DNA of 64,000 nucleotides from Lachnospiraceae bacterium UBA3310. Lineage in GTDB: Bacteria > Bacillota > Clostridia > Lachnospirales > Lachnospiraceae. Each line of letters starts with the position of its first letter. The first letter of the stretch is position 1. Shown one piece after another: positions 25,682-34,872 of the stretch. Both the position numbers and the translations under genes were made by a program. The stretch covers positions 1-64,000 of the forward strand of contig DESQ01000049.1 in assembly GCA_002361355.1 (NCBI GenBank). The letters are read 5' to 3'. The notes beneath the pieces are model-generated. The model was not told the origin of the DNA. It made no database searches and saw only the letters and a program-made list of their open reading frames with translations.

Positions 25682-27811
25682 CTATTCATCCTGATGCATC
25701 TTCGGAATAAAGACCCGTTTATGCATCATCTCGTTCTTCTCCTTCGCCGCAGCCTGCGCCGCCGCGCCAAAAGCCAACTGGGCGTTAAACACTTCCTTCC
25801 CCCGCTTATCGACCTTCGCATAACTCCCATCCGGCTGCAGAATCTGCGCTTTCACCGTATCCTTAAGCTGACTGTCCAAAATAAATTTCAACTTCTCCTG
25901 CAGCGCCGCCTTCTCAATCGGAAAAAGAATTTCCACTCTCCGCTCCAGATTTCTCGGCATCCAGTCCGCGCTGGCACAGTAGTATTCCGGCTTGCCGTCA
26001 TTCTCAAAGTAGAAGATTCTCGCATGTTCCAGAAAATTCCCCACGATAGAGCGAACCGTAATATTTTCGCTGACACCCGGAATCCCCGTGCGAAGACAGC
26101 AGATTCCCCGGATAATCAAATCAATCTTTACCCCTGCCGCGCTCGCCTGATAGAGCGCCTCTATAATCTCCTTATCACAGAGTGCGTTCAACTTCGCGAT
26201 GATTCTGGCGGGCCTTCCTGACAGCGCGTACTCTCTCTCCCTGCCGATCAGCGAGAGGAATCTGTCTTTGAGCCAGTGGGGTGCAAGGGAAAGACGGTTC
26301 CAACTCCTCGGCTCCGAATAACCCGAAAGCATATTGAACACCGCCGTGGCATCCTCCCCGATCATCTCGGAACAGGTAAAGAACCCCACATCCGTGTAGA
26401 GCTTTGCTGTGGAATCATTGTAATTGCCGGTGCCCAAATGCACATATCTGCGTATTCCGTTTTCCTCTCTTCTGACAACAAGTGTTATTTTACTGTGTGT
26501 CTTAAGACCCACCAGTCCGTAGATGACATGGCAGCCCGCTTTCTCCAGTTTCTTCGCCCAGACAATGTTGTTCTCCTCGTCAAACCTTGCCTTCAGTTCC
26601 ACCAGAACGGAAACCTGTTTGCCGTTCTCCGCTGCCTGCTCCAGCGCAGCGATAATGGGTGAATTACCGCTGACACGGTAAAGCGTCTGCTTGATGGCCA
26701 GCACATCCGGGTCTTTCGCCGCCTGCCTGATAAAACGCACCACCGGCTCGAAACTCTGGTAAGGATGGTGCATGAGGATATCTCCCTCACGGATTTTCTC
26801 AAACACGTTTGCGTCTTCCGGCAGCTCCGGCACAGGCTGGGGCGGCAGATAGCCGTGCTCTTTCAGATGGTCAAAGCCCTCCATACCATAAAGCTTCATC
26901 AAAAAGGTCAGATCCAGAGGCCCCGCAATGGCGAAGATATCCTCCTTCGGCACTTTCAGCTCCTCCCTGATCAGTTTGAGAAGCCTGCTGTCAATGCCCT
27001 CCTCCACCTCCAGACGGATCACCTGTCCCCACTGTCTCTTTTTCAACTGCTTCTCGATCTCCTGCAGAAGATCCTCCGCTTCCTCCTCCTCGATGGTCAG
27101 ATCCGCGTTTCGCATGATACGGAAGGGATGCGTACAGACAATATCATAGTTTAAGAAAAGCTTGTGGATATTTCGCTCGATGATCTCCTCCAGGAGAATC
27201 AGCTTTCTCCCCTCCCCGGAAGGGATCTCCACCAGACGGTCAAGCACACTTGGCACCTGTACCGTGGCAAATTCCAGTTCTCCGTTCCCGTTCTTTTTCG
27301 TCATCAAAGCCCCCAGATTCAGGGATTTATTGCGAATCAGCGGAAAAGGCCTCGAGGAATCCACCGCCATGGGCGTGAGCACCGGATAGACGTTTTCCGT
27401 AAAGAAACTGTCCGCAAAAGCGCCCTCCTCCTTCGTCAGATCCTCATGGTGGGTAATGATGCGAAGATCGTTCGCTGACAACTGCGGCAGAAGAGAACGG
27501 TTGTAAGTGTTGTACTGTCTGTCCACAAGCTGATGGGTCTTTTCATTCACGGCGGCAAGTTGCTCGGAGGGCGTCATGCCCGCGATATCCCGCTTCTTAT
27601 AGCCCGCGTTCACCATATCCATCAAAGACGCCACCCGCACCATGAAAAACTCATCCAGATTTGACGCCGTGATACTTAAAAATTTCAACCGCTCAAACAG
27701 CGGCATCTGCTTATCCCTCGCCTCAGAGAGCACCCGCTCATTGAAGAGCAGCCAGCTCAACTCCCGGTTCGTATAATATGTCTCGTCAGAAAAATTGATT
27801 TCCTGCGCCAT
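25682..27811 (-). CDS. ppk: Polyphosphate kinase 1
   Basis: A 709-residue polyphosphate kinase (ATP + polyP(n) to ADP + polyP(n+1)). Family features are the N-terminal ELSWLLFNERVL, the SNLDEFFMVRVA segment, and the phospholipase-D-like catalytic halves with the autophosphorylated His in GLKTHSKI and a second His in the VRSIVGNFLEHARIF region. Length is normal. It lies 41 bases after the exopolyphosphatase gene, so polyphosphate synthesis and breakdown are encoded together. Confidence 0.95.
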   Translation of the reverse strand: MAQEINFSDETYYTNRELSWLLFNERVLSEARDKQMPLFERLKFLSITASNLDEFFMVRVASLMDMVNAGYKKRDIAGMTPSEQLAAVNEKTHQLVDRQYNTYNRSLLPQLSANDLRIITHHEDLTKEEGAFADSFFTENVYPVLTPMAVDSSRPFPLIRNKSLNLGALMTKKNGNGELEFATVQVPSVLDRLVEIPSGEGRKLILLEEIIERNIHKLFLNYDIVCTHPFRIMRNADLTIEEEEAEDLLQEIEKQLKKRQWGQVIRLEVEEGIDSRLLKLIREELKVPKEDIFAIAGPLDLTFLMKLYGMEGFDHLKEHGYLPPQPVPELPEDANVFEKIREGDILMHHPYQSFEPVVRFIRQAAKDPDVLAIKQTLYRVSGNSPIIAALEQAAENGKQVSVLVELKARFDEENNIVWAKKLEKAGCHVIYGLVGLKTHSKITLVVRREENGIRRYVHLGTGNYNDSTAKLYTDVGFFTCSEMIGEDATAVFNMLSGYSEPRSWNRLSLAPHWLKDRFLSLIGREREYALSGRPARIIAKLNALCDKEIIEALYQASAAGVKIDLIIRGICCLRTGIPGVSENITVRSIVGNFLEHARIFYFENDGKPEYYCASADWMPRNLERRVEILFPIEKAALQEKLKFILDSQLKDTVKAQILQPDGSYAKVDKRGKEVFNAQLAFGAAAQAAAKEKNEMMHKRVFIPKMHQDE

Positions 27812-27852
27812 CCCCCTATGGCCTCCTTTTATATAGTCCGCGCTGTCCCGCG

Positions 27853-29376
27853 TCAGCTTTTCTGTCTGATCACCGGACGCACACTGTAAACCTCCTCAAA
27901 GAAATCCGACCGCTTGGTAAACAGCCCTTTTTCCAGTGTAATATCCACAGAATCGTCCACGGTGATGATTAACTCCCGCTCTTTCAATGTGGCCTTGACA
28001 TCCTTAAACTTCTGCTTATGGCTGCGATCCAGTCCGTTGGCAATCTTTAAAATGGCCGTCAGCTTGGCGATCGTCAAATACGCGTCCCTGTCGATATTGC
28101 CGCTTGCCGTCACTTCGCTGTAATTAAAATCCATGTGATTGTACTTCACCACATTTGCCACAATCTCCCGCTCCTTGTGGGAGAGGCCGATGATTTCCGT
28201 GGACATGATAATATTGTAGGAACATTCTCCCAGATTTACCAGACTGATATACTTACCACAATCGTGTAAAAGCGTGGCGATCCGAAGGAGCAGGCCTTCC
28301 CTTCTCTCCAGCCCGTGCACCTTTTTCATGCTGGCAAAAATGGTCATGGCAATCTTTTCAAGCGTCTCTCCCCGGCGTCTGCTGCCCATATAGCGCTTGC
28401 TGATATTCTGGGCGCATGCAATGATATCCTGCTCAAAATCGTGCTCCTCTTTGATGATCTTATGCTTCTGCGCGTACTCGTATGCCATACCGTCACAGAG
28501 CGTTGCGCCCGGCACCCATATCATATTGGCATCCATCATCTTCGCGATACGGTTGATCAGCACGCCTGAAATATACAAAAGCGGCACATTCTCCTCCGGT
28601 ATGTCCAATGCCCTGGCTGCCTGCTGCGTCGATTTTGAGTGAACCCGCTCCAAAAACACTTCCATTGCGGAGGCTTCCACGCTGCTGTCCTCAAGACCCG
28701 CCACATTTTTTCCGACAATGGAAGAGATATAGTCATCCACCACAATGATATTCTCGATCTGCCGGTCTTTCATATACAGTTTCTTAAACACCTGTATCTG
28801 GGAGCTCACCATCTCATCCAGAATACCCCCGTACTGTCTGGGGCTGATGTTCAGCCTTCCGATCTGATCCTGCAGGCGCAGCACTCCCAGCCGCAAATTC
28901 TGGGTAGTCACCAGCGTGTCCTTGTCAAACAGGGAAATCTGGATACTGCCGCCGCCGATATCCACGATGGCAGTTCCCTTCTCCACAACCTTGTTAAACC
29001 GCCCTCTGGAGGCGATCGCCTTATAATTCAGGAAACGCTGTTCCGAATTGCTCAACACCTCGATGCTGACGCCCGTGCGCTGTGCAATCTGATCCAGGAC
29101 AATCGCGGTATTTTCCGTCTCCCTGATCGCGCTGGTGCCATACGCCTTGTAATCGTCCACGCGATAGCTTTTCATGATATCCCTGTAATTCCTGAGTACC
29201 CGTGACAGCTCATCCACCCTGTCATAGCTGATCTTACCCGTGGCAAAAGTGTCCGTTCCCAGATCAATCCGGTGCCTGATATGGTCGATCTCCTTCAAGC
29301 CGCTCTCGGGAGATATCTCAAAAATTTTCATGGCAAGTTCATATGAACCCACATCTATCGCCGCAAATGTTTTCAT
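27853..29376 (-). CDS. ppx: Ppx/GppA-family exopolyphosphatase with HD domain
   Basis: A 507-residue protein. The N-terminal actin-like ASKHA domain (AAIDVGSYELAMKI; phosphate loop IVDIGGGSIQISLF) hydrolyses terminal phosphates of polyphosphate and/or pppGpp. The C-terminal HD-type domain carries TLLHDCGKY near residue 370. It is encoded between an AAA ATPase gene and ppk, all in the same direction, which fits polyphosphate turnover. Whether the polyP or the pppGpp activity dominates cannot be seen. Confidence 0.92.
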   Translation of the reverse strand: MKTFAAIDVGSYELAMKIFEISPESGLKEIDHIRHRIDLGTDTFATGKISYDRVDELSRVLRNYRDIMKSYRVDDYKAYGTSAIRETENTAIVLDQIAQRTGVSIEVLSNSEQRFLNYKAIASRGRFNKVVEKGTAIVDIGGGSIQISLFDKDTLVTTQNLRLGVLRLQDQIGRLNISPRQYGGILDEMVSSQIQVFKKLYMKDRQIENIIVVDDYISSIVGKNVAGLEDSSVEASAMEVFLERVHSKSTQQAARALDIPEENVPLLYISGVLINRIAKMMDANMIWVPGATLCDGMAYEYAQKHKIIKEEHDFEQDIIACAQNISKRYMGSRRRGETLEKIAMTIFASMKKVHGLERREGLLLRIATLLHDCGKYISLVNLGECSYNIIMSTEIIGLSHKEREIVANVVKYNHMDFNYSEVTASGNIDRDAYLTIAKLTAILKIANGLDRSHKQKFKDVKATLKERELIITVDDSVDITLEKGLFTKRSDFFEEVYSVRPVIRQKS

Positions 29377-29417
29377 CCTCTTCCCCCTCGTCTCCTACAG
29401 AGAATGCCTGATTAGAG

Positions 29418-30728
29418 TTACTTTTTGCTTTGGCCCAGTAAAAAGTCAATAAACTGCTGCGCCGTCCTGCCAGACAGCCCTCCGTGGGACAGCTCCCACT
29501 TGTTTGCCAGAAGGAATAAATCCTCCTCCGGCACTTTCAGGCCGTTTCTGTCCGCCAGCGTCTTTACAATCTGCTGGAACTGCTTCTTATCCGGCGATCC
29601 GAAGAAGATGGTCACCCCGAAACGATAGACCAGGGAAAGTTTCTCCTGCACCGTATCCCCGGCGTGCATGTCCTCGTCCCGCCTGTCCGCCTTGTCGCTG
29701 TAGTTCTCCCTGATCAGATGCCGCCTGTTAGATGTCGCGTAAATCAGCACATTCGCAGGCTTCTTCTCCAGTCCGCCCTCGATCAGCGCCTTTAAGTACT
29801 TGTACTCAACCTCAAAATCCTCAAAACTCAAATCGTCCATATAGATGATAAACTTATAGTTTCTGTTCTTGACCTGCGCAATCACCGCATTCAGATCCTG
29901 AAACTGGTGCTTGTACAGTTCAATAATACGCAGGCCCTTCTCGTAATATTCATTGGCAATCGCCTTCACGCAGGAAGATTTCCCCGTGCCCGCATCCCCG
30001 AACAGAAGACAGTTGTTGGCGCGTCTCCCCTCCACGAAGGCCTCCGTATTGTCCCGAAGTTTCTGCTTCGGAATCTCATAGCCCACCAGGTCGTCCAGAT
30101 ATACATGGGCGATATTCCGTATGGGTACAATTGCCGCGCCGTTTTCCGTGTGTTCCACGCGGAAAGCCTTGTGCAGTCCCAGATCTCCCACCCCGTATTC
30201 CCTGTAAAACTGGGTGAGCGTCGCCTTCATGGCGGCGGCGTCCTCATCCTCCACAAAATGCTGGGCCAGCGTACAGATCCGGTCGCGGATACGTCTGTTG
30301 TAGACCTTGCTGTCCTCCGAGGGCCCCTCGTAGGCTAAAACCACAGAAAACTCCGGCGCCTTTAGCACCTCCATCATTTCCGTGAAATCATAGTCAAAAA
30401 ATTCCTTAAAAATCGCAATGTCATGGAGTACCAGCTCATTGATGCTGCCCTCCACCTCTCCCCGCATCTCACAGGCACAGCTATAGCTGTTCTCATTGTT
30501 CACAAGCAGATTTGTCAGATAACAGTGCCAGAGATTCCCGTAAAATCCGTGATCCGCCGCCTGCTGGGAAAGCCTGTGCATACATTTGTAAAAAAGCGGC
30601 ATCGCCCTGCCGTCTCCGGAGCGGTAATGCTCCATCAGCCAGACCACATCCCGAAGGATATCCCCATCCTCAAACTCTTTATATACAATCAGCTCTTCTT
30701 CTCTCATTTTGCCGTACTCCTTCGTCAA
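29418..30728 (-). CDS. AAA+ ATPase, DUF815 family
   Basis: A 436-residue protein with an N-terminal helical region (about 1-180) and an AAA+ ATPase core: Walker A LLFGDAGTGKSS (about 245), Walker B FIIYMDDLSFED, sensor region VLIYATSNRRHL and the C-terminal SHGGLSGRTAQQF. The sequence matches the DUF815 group of uncharacterised ATPases common in bacteria. Its stop is 41 bases from the ppx start, and its ATG overlaps the pheA stop by four bases. No biochemical role can be assigned. Confidence 0.88.
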   Translation of the reverse strand: MTKEYGKMREEELIVYKEFEDGDILRDVVWLMEHYRSGDGRAMPLFYKCMHRLSQQAADHGFYGNLWHCYLTNLLVNNENSYSCACEMRGEVEGSINELVLHDIAIFKEFFDYDFTEMMEVLKAPEFSVVLAYEGPSEDSKVYNRRIRDRICTLAQHFVEDEDAAAMKATLTQFYREYGVGDLGLHKAFRVEHTENGAAIVPIRNIAHVYLDDLVGYEIPKQKLRDNTEAFVEGRRANNCLLFGDAGTGKSSCVKAIANEYYEKGLRIIELYKHQFQDLNAVIAQVKNRNYKFIIYMDDLSFEDFEVEYKYLKALIEGGLEKKPANVLIYATSNRRHLIRENYSDKADRRDEDMHAGDTVQEKLSLVYRFGVTIFFGSPDKKQFQQIVKTLADRNGLKVPEEDLFLLANKWELSHGGLSGRTAQQFIDFLLGQSKK

Positions 30729-31852
30729 TAATTGCCCAGTATTCTCATATTGCGGGCCTCATCCCGCAGTCCTCTCAGCGCATTCTTCACGGCGCCGTCC
30801 GCAAGATTCCCCTCAAAATCGATAAAAAAGCGGTATTCCCAGTTCCGATCCTCAATGGGACGGCTCTCTATCTTTGTCATATTCAGATTATTGTAAATAA
30901 AATGGGACAGCATGTGGTAAAGCGAACCGCTCTCATGGGGCACTTCCAGGCAAATACTGATTTTCCCCGCATCCTTTCTGAATATCTTCTGATTGGTAAT
31001 AATAATGAACCGGGTGGAATTGGTCTCCGACTGGTTGACCCCCCGCTCCAGAATATCCAGGCCGTAAATTTTTGCCGCCTGCTCGCTGGCGATAGCCGCC
31101 TGCGTCCTGTCTCCTTCCTCGCTCACCTTGCGAGCCGCGAAGGCGTTGTTTTTCAGGCTGATCTGTTTCCACTCCTCATGCTCGCCCAGATATCTTGCGC
31201 TCTGCATCAGCGACTGGGGATGAGAATACACGGTCTTTATCTGTGAGAGCTCCGTTCCCGGCAGTCCCAGCAGACAGTGTTCAATCTTTATAATCTGTTC
31301 TCCTACGATATAATTTTCAAATTCCACAAGAAGGTCATAGATCTCGCTCACAATCCCCGCCGTGGAATTTTCGATAGGAAGCACCGCAAAGTCCGCGCTT
31401 CCCTCCTCTATGGAGGTCATGGCATCCCGAAAGGTGTCCACATGAAAACTGTTGACCTGTTCCCCAAAATACTTAAGCATCGCCACGTGGGAGTAAGCGC
31501 CCTCCGCTCCCTGAAAGACGACCCTCGCCTTCTCCGTCTCCAGCCTGTCCACACCGATAAAGGGAAGCCTCCCCAGCGAGCCGGCCTCCACCAGTTTGCC
31601 GTACTGCATCTTTCTGCTCATGGACATGATCTGCTCAAAGAGTTCCTGCACGCCATGGGCATTAAAGGCATTGTGCGTGAGGGAGCGCACCGTTTTCAGC
31701 TTCTCCTCCTCCCGCTCCCTGTCAAATACCTTCTTTCCTGTCTCTATCTTGTAATCCGCAACCCTGGAACAAATTTCCATCCGTTCCTCGTAAAGTTCCA
31801 CAATTTTTGCATCTATTTCATCCAACTGGCCACGTAATTCCAACAAGTCCAT
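30725..31852 (-). CDS. pheA: Bifunctional chorismate mutase/prephenate dehydratase (P-protein)
   Basis: A 375-residue enzyme converting chorismate to prephenate and then phenylpyruvate in phenylalanine synthesis. It has an AroQ chorismate mutase domain (about 1-90; LRGQLDEIDAKIVELYEERM), a prephenate dehydratase domain (about 108-285; FQGAEGAYSHVA, LPIENSTAGIVSE, NSTRFIII) and a C-terminal ACT domain (about 297-375) with the ESRP effector-site motif, which implies Phe feedback. It is the first gene of the cluster running to maf. AAAGGA lies upstream, and a promoter at 31886-31914 overlaps that of the divergent gene. Confidence 0.96.
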   Translation of the reverse strand: MDLLELRGQLDEIDAKIVELYEERMEICSRVADYKIETGKKVFDREREEEKLKTVRSLTHNAFNAHGVQELFEQIMSMSRKMQYGKLVEAGSLGRLPFIGVDRLETEKARVVFQGAEGAYSHVAMLKYFGEQVNSFHVDTFRDAMTSIEEGSADFAVLPIENSTAGIVSEIYDLLVEFENYIVGEQIIKIEHCLLGLPGTELSQIKTVYSHPQSLMQSARYLGEHEEWKQISLKNNAFAARKVSEEGDRTQAAIASEQAAKIYGLDILERGVNQSETNSTRFIIITNQKIFRKDAGKISICLEVPHESGSLYHMLSHFIYNNLNMTKIESRPIEDRNWEYRFFIDFEGNLADGAVKNALRGLRDEARNMRILGNY

Positions 31853-31885
31853 TTTCTTTCAATCCTTTCGCTGTCTTACTTTCTA

Positions 31886-31914
31886 AGTTTACCGCAATTT
31901 GTTCTTGATAGCAA
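31886..31914 (-). promoter_or_regulatory. pheA promoter
   Basis: Minus strand TTGCTA (31909-31914), 17 bases, TAAACT (31886-31891). Its -35 overlaps the -35 of the divergent promoter at 31905-31933. Confidence 0.55.
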
Positions 31915-31933
31915 GCGGGTTTGAATATATAAT
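31905..31933 (+). promoter_or_regulatory. Promoter of the DUF5050-like gene
   Basis: TTGATA (31905-31910), 17 bases, TATAAT (31928-31933). The -35 shares two bases with the divergent pheA -35. Confidence 0.75.
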
Positions 31934-31947
31934 AAACGCAGACTGAG

Positions 31948-31968
31948 CGTTTGAGGGCAAACGTTTTT
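31948..31968 (+). terminator. Attenuator-like hairpin in the leader
   Basis: Stem CGTTTG / CAAACG, loop AGGG, followed by TTTTT. It lies between the promoter and the ribosome site of the gene at 31984. Small, so function is uncertain. Confidence 0.45.
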
Positions 31969-31983
31969 CGGGAGGAAAATTCC

Positions 31984-33057
31984 ATGACAAGCAGACAAAA
32001 AAACATCCTTATTGTTTCTATAACATTTGTTATATTATTAGCCATATTTGTTGCTATAGTTCTGGCCGGGCGCATACCCATGAACGATGATTACACGGTG
32101 GGAAACACACCGGGAAACCTAAACAACGGCGGCTATTTCTGCGAGACGGACGGAAAAGTTTATTTTGCAAACGCTTACGACAATTTCGGGCTCTATTCCA
32201 TGAATCCGGATGAGACAGAACTGAAAAAACTGAATAACGGCGCCGTCTCCTCCATCAACGCTGCAGGGAATTATCTCTACTATGCCCAGGTCAGCGGCGG
32301 TTCGGACGATGGCAGCGTCAGCGGCATCGCCAGCGCCGTGCGGATGGCAGGTATCTACCGGAGCAGCCTCAAAGGGAAAGCCGTTGTCGGTTTAGATCGC
32401 TGCGATATTGTCAGCATGCAGTTGTGCGGCAATTACCTCTACTACGAAAAGTACGACAAACAGATCGGCACATCTTTAGATAAGGTACGGATCGACAAAA
32501 AAGACAGACAGACCGTGGCAGAGGCGATCATCAATCCGAACTGCTTTTTAGACGGCCGTATTTACTATAACGGCACGGCGGAGGATCATTATCTCCACGC
32601 CCTTGACACCTCTACGGACACAGACTCCGTAGTCTGGCGGGGAAACATCTGGAACCCCATCGTACAGAATGGCTATGTGTACTACATGGACATTTCGGAG
32701 AACTATCGTCTTTGCCGGTACAATCTTGCAAACGATGTGGTGGAAGTTCTGACCAACGACCGGATTGATATGTTTAACGTCTATGACAACTATATCTACT
32801 ATCAGGTCAGTTCCTCTGACTCGCCGGCCCTCAAGCGTATGCTGATCGACGGAAGCTCTCAGGAACTCATTCGCGAGGGTGTCTATCAGAACATCAATAT
32901 CACGTCCCAGTACGTGTACTTTAACGCCTTCAACGAGAGCACACCGGTCTACAAAACCTACACCTACGGCCCTGTCAATGTCACCACCTTTGACGCCGCA
33001 AGGGAGGCGGCTCTGGCGAACTCGGATCCGAAACCGGAGGAGGATGGGGAGGAATAA
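31984..33057 (+). CDS. Membrane-anchored DUF5050-like propeller protein
   Basis: A 357-residue protein. One N-terminal membrane helix (about 8-28) is followed by repeated beta segments of the type N/GYIYY, VYFAN, YLYY and YVYY, spaced about 40-50 residues. This is characteristic of DUF5050 six-bladed-propeller-like extracellular domains. The ATG at 31984 has GGGAGG eight bases upstream; an earlier ATG lies inside the leader hairpin. It is monocistronic with a terminator at 33063. Probably an exported, surface-anchored protein; ligand unknown. Confidence 0.75.
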   Translation: MTSRQKNILIVSITFVILLAIFVAIVLAGRIPMNDDYTVGNTPGNLNNGGYFCETDGKVYFANAYDNFGLYSMNPDETELKKLNNGAVSSINAAGNYLYYAQVSGGSDDGSVSGIASAVRMAGIYRSSLKGKAVVGLDRCDIVSMQLCGNYLYYEKYDKQIGTSLDKVRIDKKDRQTVAEAIINPNCFLDGRIYYNGTAEDHYLHALDTSTDTDSVVWRGNIWNPIVQNGYVYYMDISENYRLCRYNLANDVVEVLTNDRIDMFNVYDNYIYYQVSSSDSPALKRMLIDGSSQELIREGVYQNINITSQYVYFNAFNESTPVYKTYTYGPVNVTTFDAAREAALANSDPKPEEDGEE

Positions 33058-33110
33058 AAAAAGGCTGCCGTTTCCGGAATAAACATTCATTGAAACGACA
33101 GTCGCTTTTA
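33055..33110. terminator. Bidirectional terminator
   Basis: Arms 33063-33074 and 33092-33103 form a 12-bp stem with one mismatch. A run of A precedes it (T run for the minus-strand fol operon) and GCTTTTATTT follows it (plus strand). Confidence 0.85.
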
Positions 33111-33111
33111 T

Positions 33112-33954
33112 TTAATTTGATAACACATGTTTCTCTCCGTCCGTCTCCACCTCTTCCAAAAGTTCCACAATCGCTTTCCCCAACACAGGATGTATCTCAT
33201 AGGGAGCAATCTGCGCAAGCGGTTTGAGTACGAAATCCCTGTTTTTCATATCCCGGTGAGGAATGATAAGCCGCTCCGTATCCATCACCGTTCCCTCGTA
33301 AAGCAGAATATCCAGATCAAGAGTTCGGGGACCCCATCGTTCCTTTCGCTCCCTGTTTTCACTCCTTTCGATTCCCTGCAGCACTTCTAAAAGTTCCTCC
33401 GGGGTATAGAGGGTTTCGACGGAAAACGCGCCGTTCAGGAAATCGCCCTGTTCCACCCCGCCGTAGGGGGTGGTCTCCATCCAGCCGGAAACACGTAACA
33501 CCCTGCATTTTGGATCTTCACGCAGCGCACAAACCCCGGCATCCAGATGCGCTTCTCTGTCTCCCATATTGGAACCGCAGGCAATATAAGCCCTCCGCCA
33601 CCCTCTCACAATCCTTACGGATACAGAGCCAAACGGTATGGTGATGGGCGCTTCCGGTTTTTTTAACTCCAGCGCAACCTGCCTCACGCGGGGAAACTGT
33701 AAAAGCAGGGCCTCCGCACACTTCTCCGCCGCCGTCTCGATCAGCTTGTAAGTGTGCTCCCTGAGAAAGCTGTACAGGAAGCGGCAGACCTCGCCATAGT
33801 TCGTGGACAGTTCCAGATCATCCGCAAGCCCCGCGTCTCTTGTATCCGTATCCAGAGTCACGCTCACATAAAAATTCTGTCCCTCTTCGTTCTCCTTTTG
33901 ATACACCCCATGATAGGCGTAGACCTGCAGATCCTCCACAATAATCTGATCCAT
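33112..33954 (-). CDS. folB-folK: FolB-FolK fusion: dihydroneopterin aldolase / HPPK
   Basis: A 280-residue bifunctional folate enzyme. The N-terminal dihydroneopterin aldolase (about 1-118; AYHGVYQKENEEGQ, TNYGEV) forms 6-hydroxymethyl-dihydropterin. The C-terminal pyrophosphokinase (about 122-275; IACGSNMGDREAHL, RWGPRTLDLDILLY, IPHRDM) activates it with ATP. Both active-site signatures are intact. I chose MDQIIVEDL (33954) because it begins at the aldolase fold; an in-frame start 33 bases earlier is possible. It is last in the fol operon, after folP. Confidence 0.93.
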   Translation of the reverse strand: MDQIIVEDLQVYAYHGVYQKENEEGQNFYVSVTLDTDTRDAGLADDLELSTNYGEVCRFLYSFLREHTYKLIETAAEKCAEALLLQFPRVRQVALELKKPEAPITIPFGSVSVRIVRGWRRAYIACGSNMGDREAHLDAGVCALREDPKCRVLRVSGWMETTPYGGVEQGDFLNGAFSVETLYTPEELLEVLQGIERSENRERKERWGPRTLDLDILLYEGTVMDTERLIIPHRDMKNRDFVLKPLAQIAPYEIHPVLGKAIVELLEEVETDGEKHVLSN

Positions 33955-34004
33955 ATATGACCCTGTCTCCCGAATAACATATTGCATGTTATTTATTATT
34001 TCCG

Positions 34005-34820
34005 TTAATTCTTGTAACCGTCGCGAATCGCCTCTGTCATTCTGATGGCGCGCACATTTTCTTTCACGTCATGTACACGGACAAACATCACGCCCTGCTT
34101 CACACCATAAACCGTAGTCACCAGCGTTCCTTCCATGCGCTCGTTCACAGGCAGATCCAGTCCCATACCGATCACAGACTTGCGGCTCGCTGCGAGAATC
34201 AGCGGATATCCCAGAGAATGGAACTTTTGCAGATTATCAATGATCTCCAAATTGTTTTCATAGCCTTTGCCAAAGCCGATACCGGGATCTAAGATGATCT
34301 TGTCATAGGCAATGCCCTTCTTATTGGCAACTTCCAGCGTGGACTCCAGATCCCAGAGCATCTCCTCGATCAGATTGGTATACTTGTCCTCCTTCCGGTT
34401 GTGTACCAGACAACAGGGAATCCCAGCTTCCGCAATCACATTCGCCATATTTTCATCATATTTGAGTCCCCAGATATCGTTGATCATATCCGCACCCGCT
34501 GCAATGCCGGCCTTTGCCACCTCAGACTTGTACGTATCCAGACAAATTGGAACATTAAATCTGGATTTGATAGCTTCGAGTACCGGAACAACTCTCTCAA
34601 TCTCCTCCTGATCGGAAATCATCGTGTACCCCGGTCTGGTGGACTCGCCTCCCACATCCACAATATCCATACCATCTGTTATCATTTGCTCTACGTGATA
34701 TAATGCCCGATCCAGATCATTGTACTTTCCTCCGTCCGAAAAAGAATCAGGCGTTACGTTAAGCACTCCCATCACATAAGTATGTCCTTTTGTCCTGAAA
34801 TCTCTCTGTCCAATTCTCAT
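34005..34820 (-). CDS. folP: Dihydropteroate synthase
   Basis: A 271-residue TIM-barrel enzyme that condenses hydroxymethyl-dihydropterin pyrophosphate with p-aminobenzoate; it is the sulfonamide target. Motifs are MGVLNVTPDSFSDGGKY (about 18-34), VDVGGESTRPG, DTYKSEVA, DPGIGFGKGYENN and the C-terminal RVHDV. GGAGG precedes the ATG. It follows folE by 52 bases in the fol operon. Confidence 0.96.
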   Translation of the reverse strand: MRIGQRDFRTKGHTYVMGVLNVTPDSFSDGGKYNDLDRALYHVEQMITDGMDIVDVGGESTRPGYTMISDQEEIERVVPVLEAIKSRFNVPICLDTYKSEVAKAGIAAGADMINDIWGLKYDENMANVIAEAGIPCCLVHNRKEDKYTNLIEEMLWDLESTLEVANKKGIAYDKIILDPGIGFGKGYENNLEIIDNLQKFHSLGYPLILAASRKSVIGMGLDLPVNERMEGTLVTTVYGVKQGVMFVRVHDVKENVRAIRMTEAIRDGYKN

Positions 34821-34872
34821 TTTCCGCTCCTCCGTATTCTTATTCTTTTCGTTACTTATCCACAGGATCTTT

